From Leptospira licerasiae serovar Varillal str. VAR 010 (GTDB lineage Bacteria; Spirochaetota; Leptospiria; Leptospirales; Leptospiraceae): a stretch of 64,000 nucleotides of DNA. Shown piece after piece: positions 45,609 to 54,971 of this stretch. The position numbers and the translations under genes are program-made. Below the pieces are notes generated by a model, which worked only from the letters and a program-made list of their open reading frames with translations, ran no database searches and was not told the DNA's origin. The first letter of the stretch is position 1. Every line of letters begins with the position of its first letter. The stretch is taken from the NCBI RefSeq assembly GCF_000244755.1, contig NZ_AHOO02000009.1:62001-126000 (forward strand). The letters are read 5' to 3'.

Positions 45609-45637
45609 CACCCTTCCTCTGTTGGAGTTCCTATAAA

Positions 45638-47011
45638 CTAAAATAAATCTACATCTTTAGCTAGAACGAAAATATTTCCGACTTCTTTCAATCTTTGAGT
45701 AAGCTCGGACGAACTCAGGATCTTAGTGACTGCGGTCTCCGGAAGTTTTTGCATTTCTTTAAAACGTTCTTGGTAGTCTTGGATCCAGATCTTTTTACAG
45801 AATAGATTGGCTTGGAAATAATACACTTGGTGGGTGATCAAGAAGTTTAAAGAATCAATATCTTCTAATGCTTCCGCAGTGATGATCGCTTCCCTGTTAT
45901 CGGAAAGTCTTCTACAATAATCTATGAATGCGAGATTGTCCAAAAACTTGGTCAAGTCCTGGTCTGCTTTGAATTTAAAACTGATAGGATCCAGTTTGAA
46001 TTCTTTGATCATCTCTCCCAGGTCCAAGACTACCTGGTGGCTTTGGCTTTTTACTCCGAAGTCGTCAGCGGCGAAACTGATCCCAAAATTCCAGAACCTT
46101 CTACATACGGACTTGAGAGTTGCCTCTCCTTCTTCATACGGTTTTTCGATCAGCTCCATACGTACATTTTGAGGATTCAGGTTTTGTTTCAGAAGAAGTT
46201 CATGAAAGCGAGTGACTTTTTCGTCCGTATCGAACGTATCAATAAGAGTTTGAGGAGAAATATTAAATTTCAGAAGTCCGGGAGAACCGTTGCAGGACAT
46301 GATCAACTTTTCTAAGATCAAAAGTTCTATCCTGTTCAGGTCTTGGTCGTGAGGAATGTCTCGGATCAAATCCGCATATCCGGCATAAGCCTCTCCACCT
46401 ACGAAAACTTCTCCACCTTTCATAGAGAAAGTATGGTCCCTATGATTATAATGAATGATCGGCTGGATAACCGCATCAGCACGTTCGCTCGCAAAGTAAT
46501 CGTTTACACGATTTAGATAAGTCCAACTCCAACGAACTAGATTGTCCTTTAGATTCTTTAAAGAAGAAGTTTCCAGTTCTCGGAAGATCTCTTCTACATA
46601 GGAAATAAAATTACACTGAGTCCTACCGATCCCGAAATCAAAATTAAGAGTCCCGGTTCGGATCGCTTGGTCATGGAACCTACCCATGGCAGCATCAAAA
46701 TTAGCAAGGCTGATCGGTCCTGAATTATCTAAAGGAGAAACGCCGATCAGCAGATTTTTTTTATCACCGTAAGCATAGTAACGAAATAGTTCACGATGAG
46801 AAGGCTCTATATCTGCGATCCTTTGAGGGATCAATTGTATGAATTCTACTAGGGAAACTGTGGAAATATTTTGAAATCTAAGGAGGAAGATTGGCTTTCC
46901 TCGATTTTCATTGATGAATACCGTCTTAAACTGTTCTAGATCCCCCATGTCAAAGGATCTTAATTTTAAGTTATAAGCATCGGTCATTTCGTTTGCGACA
47001 TTAATCGGCAT
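45638..47011 (-). CDS. Degenerate EAL-domain protein
   Basis: 457 residues. The N-terminal half (about 1-180) looks like an eroded GGDEF-type domain with no GGDEF motif. The second half follows the EAL c-di-GMP phosphodiesterase fold, but key residues are changed. The EAL motif reads GGEAYAGYAD, the metal Asn is kept in FNISPQTL, the next Glu is in RMELIEKPYEE, DDFG is kept in FAADDFGVKS, the Lys block reads FKFKADQDL, and the A-E-G-V-E motif reads TAEALED. It may bind c-di-GMP or a protein partner rather than hydrolyse it. Convergent with the papain-like gene. Confidence 0.75.
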   Translation of the reverse strand: MPINVANEMTDAYNLKLRSFDMGDLEQFKTVFINENRGKPIFLLRFQNISTVSLVEFIQLIPQRIADIEPSHRELFRYYAYGDKKNLLIGVSPLDNSGPISLANFDAAMGRFHDQAIRTGTLNFDFGIGRTQCNFISYVEEIFRELETSSLKNLKDNLVRWSWTYLNRVNDYFASERADAVIQPIIHYNHRDHTFSMKGGEVFVGGEAYAGYADLIRDIPHDQDLNRIELLILEKLIMSCNGSPGLLKFNISPQTLIDTFDTDEKVTRFHELLLKQNLNPQNVRMELIEKPYEEGEATLKSVCRRFWNFGISFAADDFGVKSQSHQVVLDLGEMIKEFKLDPISFKFKADQDLTKFLDNLAFIDYCRRLSDNREAIITAEALEDIDSLNFLITHQVYYFQANLFCKKIWIQDYQERFKEMQKLPETAVTKILSSSELTQRLKEVGNIFVLAKDVDLF

Positions 47012-47065
47012 AGGGTGAGCTTACGATTCGCAAGCCCGTGGACTGGATTTTAAACGACTGTTGTT

Positions 47066-48496
47066 TTATGTAAAGCGGAAACGTAAACTATCGTTCGAGA
47101 TTCGGTCCACACCTAATTCGGACAATTTTCTTTGTCCTGGTCCGGGGTTTGTTAATATAACATCTCCCTCTAGAATTACTTTCTTATCAAACAAAATATC
47201 TCCTTCTACTTTCAAGGAGGTGCAGCGCACTAAAGAAGGAATGGCTTGTACACGATCGGTAAAATCTTTTACCTTCTTATAATAAGTTTCATCTAAAGAG
47301 ATAACTAGTTCTCCTAAACCTGCCTTCTTTCTTTCTTCCGACATAGTTACTGAAAAATCAGGATTCAAAGAATAGGCATCGGAACGTCTGACTAGATAGT
47401 CCTCACATTTTTTTACTGGAGCAAAACGATCTCTTGGAATGATGAGTCCTTTTGTATTAGAGAAGTTTTGGATGGCGGACCCCATTGCAGTTTCTAGCTG
47501 TAGGACCTCCTTCCCTTCTACCTTTTTGGGGTTTACAATCAACGATAGTTTGAAGGAGCCTGCGAGTAATTTTTCTTTTAAGACATCCAATCTGATCCAA
47601 AGATTATTAGTGGAGAATGTTCTAAATTTACCTAAACCTTCGAACTCGTGCATGTGATCAGAAGGCACCTGAGCGGTTTCTAATAATTGTAAGTTCTTTT
47701 TTTCTCCACCTACAACTCTTCTGAAAATTGCGCCGCCTTTTTTGTCAGCGAGCGTTTTAGGAGTCATCTCCATACAGAAGTCCAGATTTTCTTTCAGAAT
47801 ATATTCTAATATTCCCGGATGAACAGTTGCACCTAAATTATCTCCGTTAGAAACGAAAGCTACCTTGTATCCATTTTCTATAAGTCGGTCCAAGAGTCCT
47901 GTTTCCAAAAGTGTGAACCAAATATCTCCATGGCCTGGAGGACACCATTCTTCCGAATTGTTTTTGGAAATTTCCAAAGGTTTCAGTTCAGGAATAACCA
48001 GTCTCGGCACCTTATGTTGCAGGAAGCTTGTAGGATAACTTTGGGAAAATTTGATTTTTTTGAGCTCTTCTTGGCTTTCATCTTGGGTACTAAAACTATC
48101 CATCAAGATGAGAGGGACCTCGAGATTGTATTTTTGTCGGATGTATTCTATCTGTCTGCAGACTACTTCTAAGAAGCTCATTCCATCTTTGATCTCTATC
48201 AAAGATTTTGGCCCGGAAAGCCCCATGCTGGTCCCAAGGCCTCCGTTTAATTTGATCACCACTAATTCTTTTAAAAATTTAGGATCTCCCGAATATTCGG
48301 ACTCTATTTTTTCTAGAGAGATCTCATCCTGGTTCGGATCCAGGTCCCCTACTTCTTCCCATTTTACGATCCCAGTCTCACCGTTTCGAACTTCCTGGAT
48401 CTTGGAAATAAAATCGGAAATGAATTCTTGAGAGAGTCCTTCCCTCAACATTTTTTCTCTGACTAATTTTTCGGATTCTGCAATTATCGGATCCAT
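47066..48496 (-). CDS. UTP--glucose-1-phosphate uridylyltransferase, eukaryotic-type (UDPGP family)
   Basis: A 476-residue enzyme that makes UDP-glucose from UTP and glucose-1-phosphate. It is of the UDPGP (UGP2-like) family, not the bacterial GalU type. The nucleotide loop is VIKLNGGLGTSMGLSGPKS, the substrate region follows with LILMDSFSTQDES, WCPPGHGDIWFTLLETG and FVSNGDNLGATVHPGILEYI, and a conserved LEGDVILTNPGPG beta-helix end. It supplies activated glucose for envelope glycans and trehalose or glycogen-type polymers. Its 5' end overlaps the next gene's 3' end by 13 bases. Confidence 0.92.
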   Translation of the reverse strand: MDPIIAESEKLVREKMLREGLSQEFISDFISKIQEVRNGETGIVKWEEVGDLDPNQDEISLEKIESEYSGDPKFLKELVVIKLNGGLGTSMGLSGPKSLIEIKDGMSFLEVVCRQIEYIRQKYNLEVPLILMDSFSTQDESQEELKKIKFSQSYPTSFLQHKVPRLVIPELKPLEISKNNSEEWCPPGHGDIWFTLLETGLLDRLIENGYKVAFVSNGDNLGATVHPGILEYILKENLDFCMEMTPKTLADKKGGAIFRRVVGGEKKNLQLLETAQVPSDHMHEFEGLGKFRTFSTNNLWIRLDVLKEKLLAGSFKLSLIVNPKKVEGKEVLQLETAMGSAIQNFSNTKGLIIPRDRFAPVKKCEDYLVRRSDAYSLNPDFSVTMSEERKKAGLGELVISLDETYYKKVKDFTDRVQAIPSLVRCTSLKVEGDILFDKKVILEGDVILTNPGPGQRKLSELGVDRISNDSLRFRFT

Positions 48497-48891
48497 CTTA
48501 TAATTCCTTTCGCATCGTACATTTCGTCAAACTCACCCAATTCGATCGTATATTTTTCATCTTTGGAAGTAGGATCATAGATTAGTTTTAATTTTACTTC
48601 TCTTCCGCTATCATCTTTTTTTACGGGTTTTTCATTCTGCTCCGCATACAAAGGAAGGAAGACTGAATACGAATAGATATACACCGATTTTTTGGAGTTT
48701 TTCCTATAATACAAAACTCCTTTTTCGGCAAGATCACGTTTTAGGATCTTTGTATAAGGGACCGGGAATGCCTTGTTCCAAGTAGAAAGAAGTATCTTGT
48801 CCATCTCGGAATGTTTAGGCACCTCCGAATACAAATTCGTTACGGAAAAAAGAAAAATGCAGAATACTAGGAAACGAAAGATGACTTTCAT
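48484..48891 (-). CDS. Small exported protein of unknown function
   Basis: A 135-residue protein with a clear signal peptide (FRFLVFCIFLFSVTNLYSE). The mature part has a helical start (MDKILLSTWNKAFPVPYTKI) followed by beta strands with YYRKNSKKSVYIYSYSVFLP and a terminal FDEMYDAKGIIRWIR. I do not recognise a family. Overlap with the UDP-glucose pyrophosphorylase gene suggests a shared transcript. Confidence 0.65.
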   Translation of the reverse strand: MKVIFRFLVFCIFLFSVTNLYSEVPKHSEMDKILLSTWNKAFPVPYTKILKRDLAEKGVLYYRKNSKKSVYIYSYSVFLPLYAEQNEKPVKKDDSGREVKLKLIYDPTSKDEKYTIELGEFDEMYDAKGIIRWIR

Positions 48892-48939
48892 AAACTTACA
48901 GACAGAATAAGAACCAGTAAGTATTCTTCAAGTAATTAC

Positions 48940-49485
48940 TTATTTAACGGATTCCTTATATTTAGAATACGTCTCGTTATCTGAATCGAAGACTATATCC
49001 GCAGTGGCGCAGATCACTCCACCCAAAGAAACGATCCTGATATTCAGCAAAAACTCCTGATCCTGGAAGACCAACTGTCCTAGGGCAAGATACTCCGCTC
49101 CGGAAAGTTTTCCTATGGAAACAATCTGATCGTTTAGCACAAGCCCACTTGCTTGGAAGTCCTGTTCCCCTACGACCCGGTTCAACCTATCTCTTTCCAA
49201 TAATTGGAACGTTTTTGGGTCGAATAATTCTTTTCCGAGCCGATCGGTAATCAGTCTTCCTAATTGTGAATTGGTCCCATCTTCGTTGATTATATTCAAG
49301 ATTGCAAGTCTTGCAGGAAGTTTGCCTCCTTGCGCTTTAAGAGAAGCCAAAAATTGATATCTTAGCTCGGAGGCAATCGTTGCCACTCCCGCATTCGGAT
49401 CCTTCGCTTTCTTTCTAACTTCTCCGGAAGACATGCATGAACCCAATAATAATATAAGAGCCAATAGGAAGATCCGTATTTTCAT
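48940..49485 (-). CDS. FlgO-like lipoprotein
   Basis: A 181-residue lipoprotein with the signal LLALILLLGS and a lipobox Cys17 (LLGSC). The mature domain follows the FlgO/CsgG-like pattern: LRYQFLASLKAQGGKLPARL, LAILNIINEDGTNSQLGRLI, DRLGKELFDPKTFQLLERDR and SGAEYLALGQL. In Vibrio, FlgO is an outer-membrane lipoprotein linked to flagellar function. In spirochaetes with periplasmic flagella the role is open. It lies 13 bases downstream of a 7TMR-DISM sensor gene, so the two probably belong to one operon. Confidence 0.8.
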   Translation of the reverse strand: MKIRIFLLALILLLGSCMSSGEVRKKAKDPNAGVATIASELRYQFLASLKAQGGKLPARLAILNIINEDGTNSQLGRLITDRLGKELFDPKTFQLLERDRLNRVVGEQDFQASGLVLNDQIVSIGKLSGAEYLALGQLVFQDQEFLLNIRIVSLGGVICATADIVFDSDNETYSKYKESVK

Positions 49486-49498
49486 TTTCCGACCTATA

Positions 49499-51640
49499 TT
49501 AAAAATATTTAACTAATGTGACTTGATTTCCAGTGCTATTGAATTTCACCAGATCGAATGTTGCCAAAGTAAGAGTAAGCCCTCGGCCATGAGTGATCCC
49601 TTCCGAATTCAATTTTTCCATACTACTTTTTTGTAACCTGGCATGGTTGAATCCTTTTCCCTCGTCGGTGATCCTGACACCGATCCTATCTCTGGAAAGA
49701 GAATATTCCACTTTTACTTTTTTGGATTTATAATAAGGATCCTTCTGCCTTTCTTGAACGAACCTGAAATAATTCCCTTCCGACATTGCCCTTGTCTTTT
49801 CTTCAAAGCTTATATTCAAATTTCCATGCTCTATCGCATTGATGATCATTTCTCGGAGACAATTTCTCATTGCGATGATCGAACCCGGATCCGCAAATCT
49901 ATGTAAATTTGCAGTCATTCGTTGGCTTAAAAGTTCCGCATTCTGAAGGTAATTATTCGCGGAATAGACAGTCTTCTCATCGTCAACATATCTGGACATT
50001 AAGTCTTGGTCAGGTTCGTAGGCCCTGCCTAAAATTTCCCTTTGTCCTTCGTATTCCAAGATCTGAAATTGCACCTGTAACTCTTTCGGTTCTCTCAAAT
50101 ATTTTTGTAAAAATTCCCCAAGGAATCGGACCGGTTTTCCTTCGGAGGCAAGTTCCTCCAGTTTTTCCAATACGTATAATTTTTTATATGCGTCTTGTAA
50201 TTCTCCCGCCTTGTATATCAGCTCCATAAAGTTTTTGCCGATCACTTCTTGCGGTTTGAAGCCTATATGTTTGGATACGGATCTATTCGCAGCGAGTATA
50301 TTCCAGTTCTGATCCAAGGAAAATAAAAAGTCCTCCTCTACTTCGAATAAACTTCTATACTTTGCTTCGGATTCTTCCGCGTAGTTTCGAATATTTCCGA
50401 GTTCTTCGACTCTTTGTTTCAATTGATCGGACAATCTTTTGATCCTATCTGCGAGACCCAAAGATAGAAGACTCACTTCCATCACCGAACCGACTTGTAT
50501 TCCCCATAAGGTAAAAAAGTTATTCGGAAGTATTCCGAACGATTTTAAGCCGAATAGAAAACTAAAGAATAGAAAGGACGACCAAGCGAATAGAAAGTAT
50601 TTTGCCTCCCTTCTTCCCGCCAATAAACATTGTACACCGTTGGAGATCAAAAATCCTAGAGTGAAGAACATGAGAACTAGGCTACTCATGATCGCAGTCC
50701 TATATTCCCAAATGAATAATGTGGAGATCATTCCCCCGAAACTGAGAGCAAAAAGTAGATAATATAGTCTGGCGGTTTTAGGAGTATATTCGGAAGCGTT
50801 CAAAAATGATCTGCTGAATGCGCCTGCTGCCAGAAGCACGGTAAAGATAGAGAAAGGCAGACTGTAGTTTCCCCATAAAACGGAACTTCTCCATAAATAT
50901 TGAAAAGAAAGCCCGTTCAATGTAAATTGGAAAAGTATATAAGTTAATATATAAACAACGTAATATAGATAACTTTTGTCCTTGGTGGAAAATAATAAAA
51001 AAAGATTATAAACCACCATGATCAACATGGAACCGTAATATAGTCCTAAGGCAAGTTGCTCGGTGGAAGTATGTTCTATAAATTCGTTTTTAGAAAAAGC
51101 CAGAAAAGGTAATAAAATGGAACTGGAGCTAGCGATCCTAAAATAGATCTCTCTTTTGGAACCAGGCTCATCCGAAAATGGATACGCAAAATTCCGATGT
51201 TCGATCGGACGAGTGCCGAATTCCCTAAGATCTCCGGAATAATTGATCGCATAATCGGAAGTCCTTCCGGCATACAGATCCACAAAATCCAAAAGAGCAT
51301 AATCAATTTCTAAGACCCAATCTACAACTTTGTTAGTTTGATTTTCCGTACGAAGACGGACCCAAATTGCGGATTTAGAATATCCTAAACTGTTTTGGAA
51401 GATCTTTTCAGAGCCTCCCTGGTCGAAAATTTTTAATACTTCTTTAAAAGATTTTTTGCCAGTCTCGTCTTGGTAAACGGAAAGATAAGGGAGAAGAGAC
51501 ACACCATCCATCTTCTCCTCTAAGAAGAAACGATCCTTTTTTTCATAGACCTGAGCTTCTCCCCATATCTGAAAAGAGAAGAAGATCATCAAAAGAAAAC
51601 TAGAGAAGATTATAGATCGAGTCTTGATTTTCTTTCGCAT
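49499..51640 (-). CDS. 7TMR-DISM sensor with PAS and HATPase (anti-sigma-kinase-like) domains
   Basis: 713 residues from the ATG at 51640; a TTG at 51661 would add seven. In order: signal peptide, extracytoplasmic DISM beta domain (about 30-160, IWVRLRTENQTNKVVDWVLE), seven transmembrane helices (about 185-395), a short coiled coil, a PAS domain (about 430-545, ILAANRSVSKHIGFKPQEVI), and a C-terminal HATPase (about 575-713). The HATPase shows CLREMIINAIEHGN, RITDEGKGF and THGRGLTLTLATFDLVKFN, which is closer to RsbW/SpoIIAB-type anti-sigma kinases than to histidine kinases. No phospho-acceptor His box is visible. Likely a partner-switching input. Confidence 0.85.
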   Translation of the reverse strand: MRKKIKTRSIIFSSFLLMIFFSFQIWGEAQVYEKKDRFFLEEKMDGVSLLPYLSVYQDETGKKSFKEVLKIFDQGGSEKIFQNSLGYSKSAIWVRLRTENQTNKVVDWVLEIDYALLDFVDLYAGRTSDYAINYSGDLREFGTRPIEHRNFAYPFSDEPGSKREIYFRIASSSSILLPFLAFSKNEFIEHTSTEQLALGLYYGSMLIMVVYNLFLLFSTKDKSYLYYVVYILTYILFQFTLNGLSFQYLWRSSVLWGNYSLPFSIFTVLLAAGAFSRSFLNASEYTPKTARLYYLLFALSFGGMISTLFIWEYRTAIMSSLVLMFFTLGFLISNGVQCLLAGRREAKYFLFAWSSFLFFSFLFGLKSFGILPNNFFTLWGIQVGSVMEVSLLSLGLADRIKRLSDQLKQRVEELGNIRNYAEESEAKYRSLFEVEEDFLFSLDQNWNILAANRSVSKHIGFKPQEVIGKNFMELIYKAGELQDAYKKLYVLEKLEELASEGKPVRFLGEFLQKYLREPKELQVQFQILEYEGQREILGRAYEPDQDLMSRYVDDEKTVYSANNYLQNAELLSQRMTANLHRFADPGSIIAMRNCLREMIINAIEHGNLNISFEEKTRAMSEGNYFRFVQERQKDPYYKSKKVKVEYSLSRDRIGVRITDEGKGFNHARLQKSSMEKLNSEGITHGRGLTLTLATFDLVKFNSTGNQVTLVKYF

Positions 51641-51664
51641 TCGGCTACAGATCGTACGCAAATT

Positions 51665-52861
51665 TTAGAAAAAAGCGCCTACAAATTTCAATATTTTATC
51701 AAAAATCTGTTTAGATACTATAAAAGTACCAATGCTACTTCCTATTTGAGGAAGCATAAATACTAAAAAGATACGAGTTACCTTATTCTTCCAATATCCG
51801 CTGAAAGTTTCAGTATCTTCTCCCAATCTTTCGAAATCCTCTACCAAAGGTTTTCTAAACCAAGATTCGGATAACGCAGCTACCCAACCAGGTTTGATGA
51901 TCGGATTAAAATTTCCGATTGGAGCCGCAATAAATGCGAGAAGAATGGAAACTGGGTGCGCAAGAGCGATGATCGCGCCGATCGCGGCAAGAGTTCCTTT
52001 TACCAAGATCCACCTGATCAAAAATTCCTGACCTTCTTCTTTTCCTCCAAACCAATACAAAGCGGTAAAAGCGGAGATAATGATGGCGGGAAATAATAAA
52101 GGACGTATTCTGTCCCAGAATCCTTTTGTAGGTTGGATATCCAAATGATCGATATCCTTGTCCTCTATTATATGTTTTACGATACCTTCTAAATGCCCTG
52201 CGCCGACTACTGCGAAAATTTTCTTACCTACTGCGGCTTGTTGTCTGATCCTTTGCGCTAAGTATGCATCCCTTTCGTCTATGATCACATTTTTGACCGA
52301 CTGGTATCTGGAAGGAAGTTGAGAGAATAGATCTTTGAGTACATCGTCGGATTTCATCTCTTCTATTTTTTCGGGAGAGATCTCTTCCTTAACGATAAGA
52401 GAACTTACCAAAGTGGAGAATAACATCATTCTACTCCAGAAGCCGACGTTCCACCATGCCCTTTTGAGAGTGGTGGAGATCTCACGGTCAACCGGCACGA
52501 TCTTAGCGTGGATCTTATTTCCTTCTTCGATCGCTTTTCTCATCTCGTCCCCGGGACGAATGTTTCCGTAGCCTAGTTTTTTCTGGAAAGAAGAAAGGAT
52601 CAGGCTGGAAAGAAGGAGCCACATCTTTCTTTCCTTAAACACTTTGAAAATATCCAATTTTTTCCAATGATCCGGGTCCTGAACGGATCTCATTCTGGAA
52701 GCACAAAGTTCCACACAGACCGTGTCCGGTTTTTCTTCTTGGATAATTCTGGAAACTTCATCTATACTTTTTTGGCTAATATGAGCCGTTCCCAAAATGG
52801 TGATCTGGGAACCGTTTAATTCCAAGGTGCGGATCGGTTCTGAGGAGGCGATTGTTTGCAA
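51665..52861 (-). CDS. TraB/PrgY-family membrane protein
   Basis: A 398-residue protein with the TraB domain (residues about 15-235): ITILGTAHISQKSIDEV, DTVCVELCASRM, the GYGNIRPGDEMRKAI block, IVPVDREISTTLKRAW, and VVGAGHLEGIVKHI. The two G-x-x-H motifs (GTAH and GAGH) and the Glu of VCVEL are the putative metal/catalytic site of this TIKI/GumN-like superfamily. About four transmembrane helices follow at the C-terminus. In enterococci such proteins inactivate peptide pheromones; here the role is unknown. It starts with TTG, with no suitable ATG, and is divergent from cheD. Confidence 0.88.
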   Translation of the reverse strand: MQTIASSEPIRTLELNGSQITILGTAHISQKSIDEVSRIIQEEKPDTVCVELCASRMRSVQDPDHWKKLDIFKVFKERKMWLLLSSLILSSFQKKLGYGNIRPGDEMRKAIEEGNKIHAKIVPVDREISTTLKRAWWNVGFWSRMMLFSTLVSSLIVKEEISPEKIEEMKSDDVLKDLFSQLPSRYQSVKNVIIDERDAYLAQRIRQQAAVGKKIFAVVGAGHLEGIVKHIIEDKDIDHLDIQPTKGFWDRIRPLLFPAIIISAFTALYWFGGKEEGQEFLIRWILVKGTLAAIGAIIALAHPVSILLAFIAAPIGNFNPIIKPGWVAALSESWFRKPLVEDFERLGEDTETFSGYWKNKVTRIFLVFMLPQIGSSIGTFIVSKQIFDKILKFVGAFF

Positions 52862-52934
52862 GAGGGTCGATTTCCTTTCTTTACATACAGTTTCCTTTAC
52901 GCTGGATGATATGAAACTCTATTTTTCCAAAAAG

Positions 52935-52950
52935 AGTGGGAATTCCTACT
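52935..52950. repeat. Single copy of the dispersed palindrome
   Basis: AGTGGGAATTCCTACT fits the GTNGGANNTCCNAC pattern seen at 174-220, 45487-45635 and 55119-55178. It is in the 211-base divergent region between the TraB-family gene and cheD, where promoters of both genes must lie, so it could be an operator. No second copy is seen nearby. Confidence 0.45.
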
Positions 52951-53072
52951 GGAATTTTAGAAGGTTAAATCGTCACATAATTCGATCCCGGCCCGGTCAA
53001 ATTTTCGGGAAAAAAGATTTGAAGGAACTTGGATGATCCTAAAATACTACCCGGTTATTACTGACAGAAAGT

Positions 53073-53579
53073 ATGCTCAATAAAGACGTAAAAATTATAA
53101 ACGTCGGGATCGCGGATATCCAAGGAGGCCAGTCTCCTTCTATGATCCGCACCACATTAGGTTCCTGTATCGGAGTCGTTTTTTATTCTCCGGAAAAAAA
53201 GGTAGGAGCTATGGCCCATATCATGCTGGCCAAAGATCCTTCCGGAAAAGATTCCTCCAAAAATCCCCATAAATACGCAGAAACTGCTCTTCCGGAATTG
53301 GTAAAAAGAATGGCGGAGTTAGGCTGTAATAAGGGAGAATATTTCGCTCGTCTATTCGGAGGAGCTTCCATGTTCAAGGGAATGAACTCCAGTTTCCTTC
53401 AGAACATCGGGGACTTGAATGTAAGTGTCGCAAAAGAATTTTTAGATAAAGAAAAAATAACGTTACTCGTAGAAGATGTCGGCGGCCATGAAGGCAGAAC
53501 GATCAGTCTCTATTTGGATGATGGCAGGATCCTTTTAAAGAAGGGCGGATTCGAAAAGTACCTTTACAAGGTCAGGTAA
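53073..53579 (+). CDS. cheD: Chemoreceptor glutamine deamidase CheD
   Basis: A 168-residue enzyme that deamidates glutamines on chemoreceptors and tunes signalling. The catalytic Cys is in [14 protein letters not shown] and the His in [10 protein letters not shown], with the later Thr expected downstream, all in the family's order. The block [15 protein letters not shown] and a terminal [19 protein letters not shown] are typical. It is followed four bases later by an HDOD protein and then a shikimate kinase, all likely on one transcript; no other che gene is present here. Confidence 0.95.
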   Translation: MLNKDVKIINVGIADIQGGQSPSMIRTTLGSCIGVVFYSPEKKVGAMAHIMLAKDPSGKDSSKNPHKYAETALPELVKRMAELGCNKGEYFARLFGGASMFKGMNSSFLQNIGDLNVSVAKEFLDKEKITLLVEDVGGHEGRTISLYLDDGRILLKKGGFEKYLYKVR

Positions 53580-53583
53580 CGGA

Positions 53584-54435
53584 ATGAAAGAAAAGATAGA
53601 TCAACTTTTTGAAAACGAGGCCCAGCTTCCTAAAATCTCCTCCGTAGTTAGTAAAGTAATGGAGATGGTAGGAAAACCGGATGTAGTCATAGCAGACCTT
53701 GCTAAGGAAATTTCCAAAGACCCTGGACTTACCGCTGCGGTTATAAAACTTTCCAATTCTGCATACTTTCGTCCTGCCAAACCGGTAAAAACCGTACAAG
53801 AGTCATTGATGACTCTCGGAATTAAGACCGTAAAAGAGATCATTCTACTGAACGAGACCAAAGGTATCCTAAAAAAAGAACTCAAAGGTTATCAAGTAGA
53901 TGGAGAAGCTAATTGGCTTCATTCTTTGATCGTGGCAGAACTTGCTAAAAGAATCGCGGTCCAGAAAAAATTAAAAGTAGATAAGGACGTAGTGTTTACT
54001 GCCGGCCTACTTCATAATATAGGAAAAGTGATCCTTGCCGATTTTTTCCCAACCGTACTCATGCAATTCAGAACCGAATTACAAACCTATGAAGGACCTT
54101 ATACTGATCTAGAGGCAAAGTTTTTCGGATACACTCACCAGGAAGCTGGAGCAAAACTTTTAGCTAAATGGAATTTTCCAGAGGAATTGATAGAAGTTGC
54201 CAGATATTATGCCGAGCCGGAAAAGGCCACTCAATTCCCCGAATTGGTTTCCGTCGTACATATCGCGAATTGTATCGTACTATTAGGCGGAATGGGAATT
54301 GACATAGGCGGTTTGAAAATTCCACTCTCTTCTAAAGCATTACAAAACGTAGGTGTGACAGAGGGAGATCTGCAAATGTACTACACTCTTTTACCGGAGA
54401 TGGCTAAACATATCGAAGAGTTGATCTCGGTTTGA
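53584..54435 (+). CDS. HDOD-domain protein
   Basis: A 283-residue protein that is almost all HDOD domain, a catalytically dead relative of HD phosphohydrolases used as a signalling scaffold. [35 protein letters not shown] (the family's most conserved block), [19 protein letters not shown] and [19 protein letters not shown] are visible. The HD pair at this last position reads LHNIG, not H-D. Adjacent cheD points to motility or sensory signalling. Confidence 0.9.
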   Translation: MKEKIDQLFENEAQLPKISSVVSKVMEMVGKPDVVIADLAKEISKDPGLTAAVIKLSNSAYFRPAKPVKTVQESLMTLGIKTVKEIILLNETKGILKKELKGYQVDGEANWLHSLIVAELAKRIAVQKKLKVDKDVVFTAGLLHNIGKVILADFFPTVLMQFRTELQTYEGPYTDLEAKFFGYTHQEAGAKLLAKWNFPEELIEVARYYAEPEKATQFPELVSVVHIANCIVLLGGMGIDIGGLKIPLSSKALQNVGVTEGDLQMYYTLLPEMAKHIEELISV

Positions 54436-54971
54436 AAAACATAGCCTTGATCGGCCCTAGAGGTGTCGGAAAATCCAAAATCTCCCGTAAACTTTCCAAA
54501 CTCACAGGCAAACCTGTAATCTCTACTGACATGATAGCTGTCTACCTGACAGGCGGAGTCTCCATCCCCGACTTCGTAAAATCGAATTCAGGAAATTGGA
54601 AACCTTTCCGCGACTTAGAATTCCAAATCCTAAAACAAATCTCAGGTTCTCAAAATCTGATCTTGGATTGTGGTGGCGGGATCTTATTCGATCAAGACGG
54701 ATCGGGCAAGGAGATTGTAAGTGAAAGAAAGACAAATATACTAAAAGAAATCGCCTTTGTGATCTCTTTATCCAGAAAATCCGAATACTTGGTAGAGAAG
54801 ATACAGAACGATCCGACTCGCCCTCCCTTAAGCTCCGTTCTCTCTTATAAAACGATTTTAGAATCCAGACTACCTCAATACAGGGCCCATTCGGATATCC
54901 AGATTGCCTTAGATGAACGCAGTACGGAAGAGGTTTGCGAGGAAATCCTACGCAGATCCGGCTGGGTCTAA
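54432..54971 (+). CDS. Shikimate kinase
   Basis: A 179-residue P-loop kinase that phosphorylates shikimate in aromatic amino acid synthesis. Walker A is [19 protein letters not shown], the shikimate-binding Asp is in [12 protein letters not shown], the Arg in [12 protein letters not shown], and the Walker B-like motif is LILDCGGGI. The lid region is [10 protein letters not shown] and the end is [14 protein letters not shown]. It starts with TTG overlapping the HDOD stop by four bases. Its first-Asp motif is a little unusual (STDMIAVYL rather than D-x-D), so a related kinase role cannot be excluded. Confidence 0.85.
   Translation: MKNIALIGPRGVGKSKISRKLSKLTGKPVISTDMIAVYLTGGVSIPDFVKSNSGNWKPFRDLEFQILKQISGSQNLILDCGGGILFDQDGSGKEIVSERKTNILKEIAFVISLSRKSEYLVEKIQNDPTRPPLSSVLSYKTILESRLPQYRAHSDIQIALDERSTEEVCEEILRRSGWV

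Larger units (their letters stand above)
45487..45635. repeat. Composite repeat element bounded by two palindromes
   Basis: GTGTAGGAACTCCTACAC (45487-45504) and TGTTGGAGTTCCTATA (45620-45635) bound a segment with two strong hairpins, one at 45508-45544 and one at 45586-45608. The ends belong to the same motif family as 174-220 and 55119-55178. It fills most of the 177 bases between two convergent genes. It could be a short interspersed palindromic (REP/MITE-like) unit that also serves as terminator. Confidence 0.6.

Noticed and set aside
53073..54971. Possible chemotaxis operon
   Set aside because: Only cheD and an HDOD protein are present; the third gene is a shikimate kinase and no other che genes adjoin.
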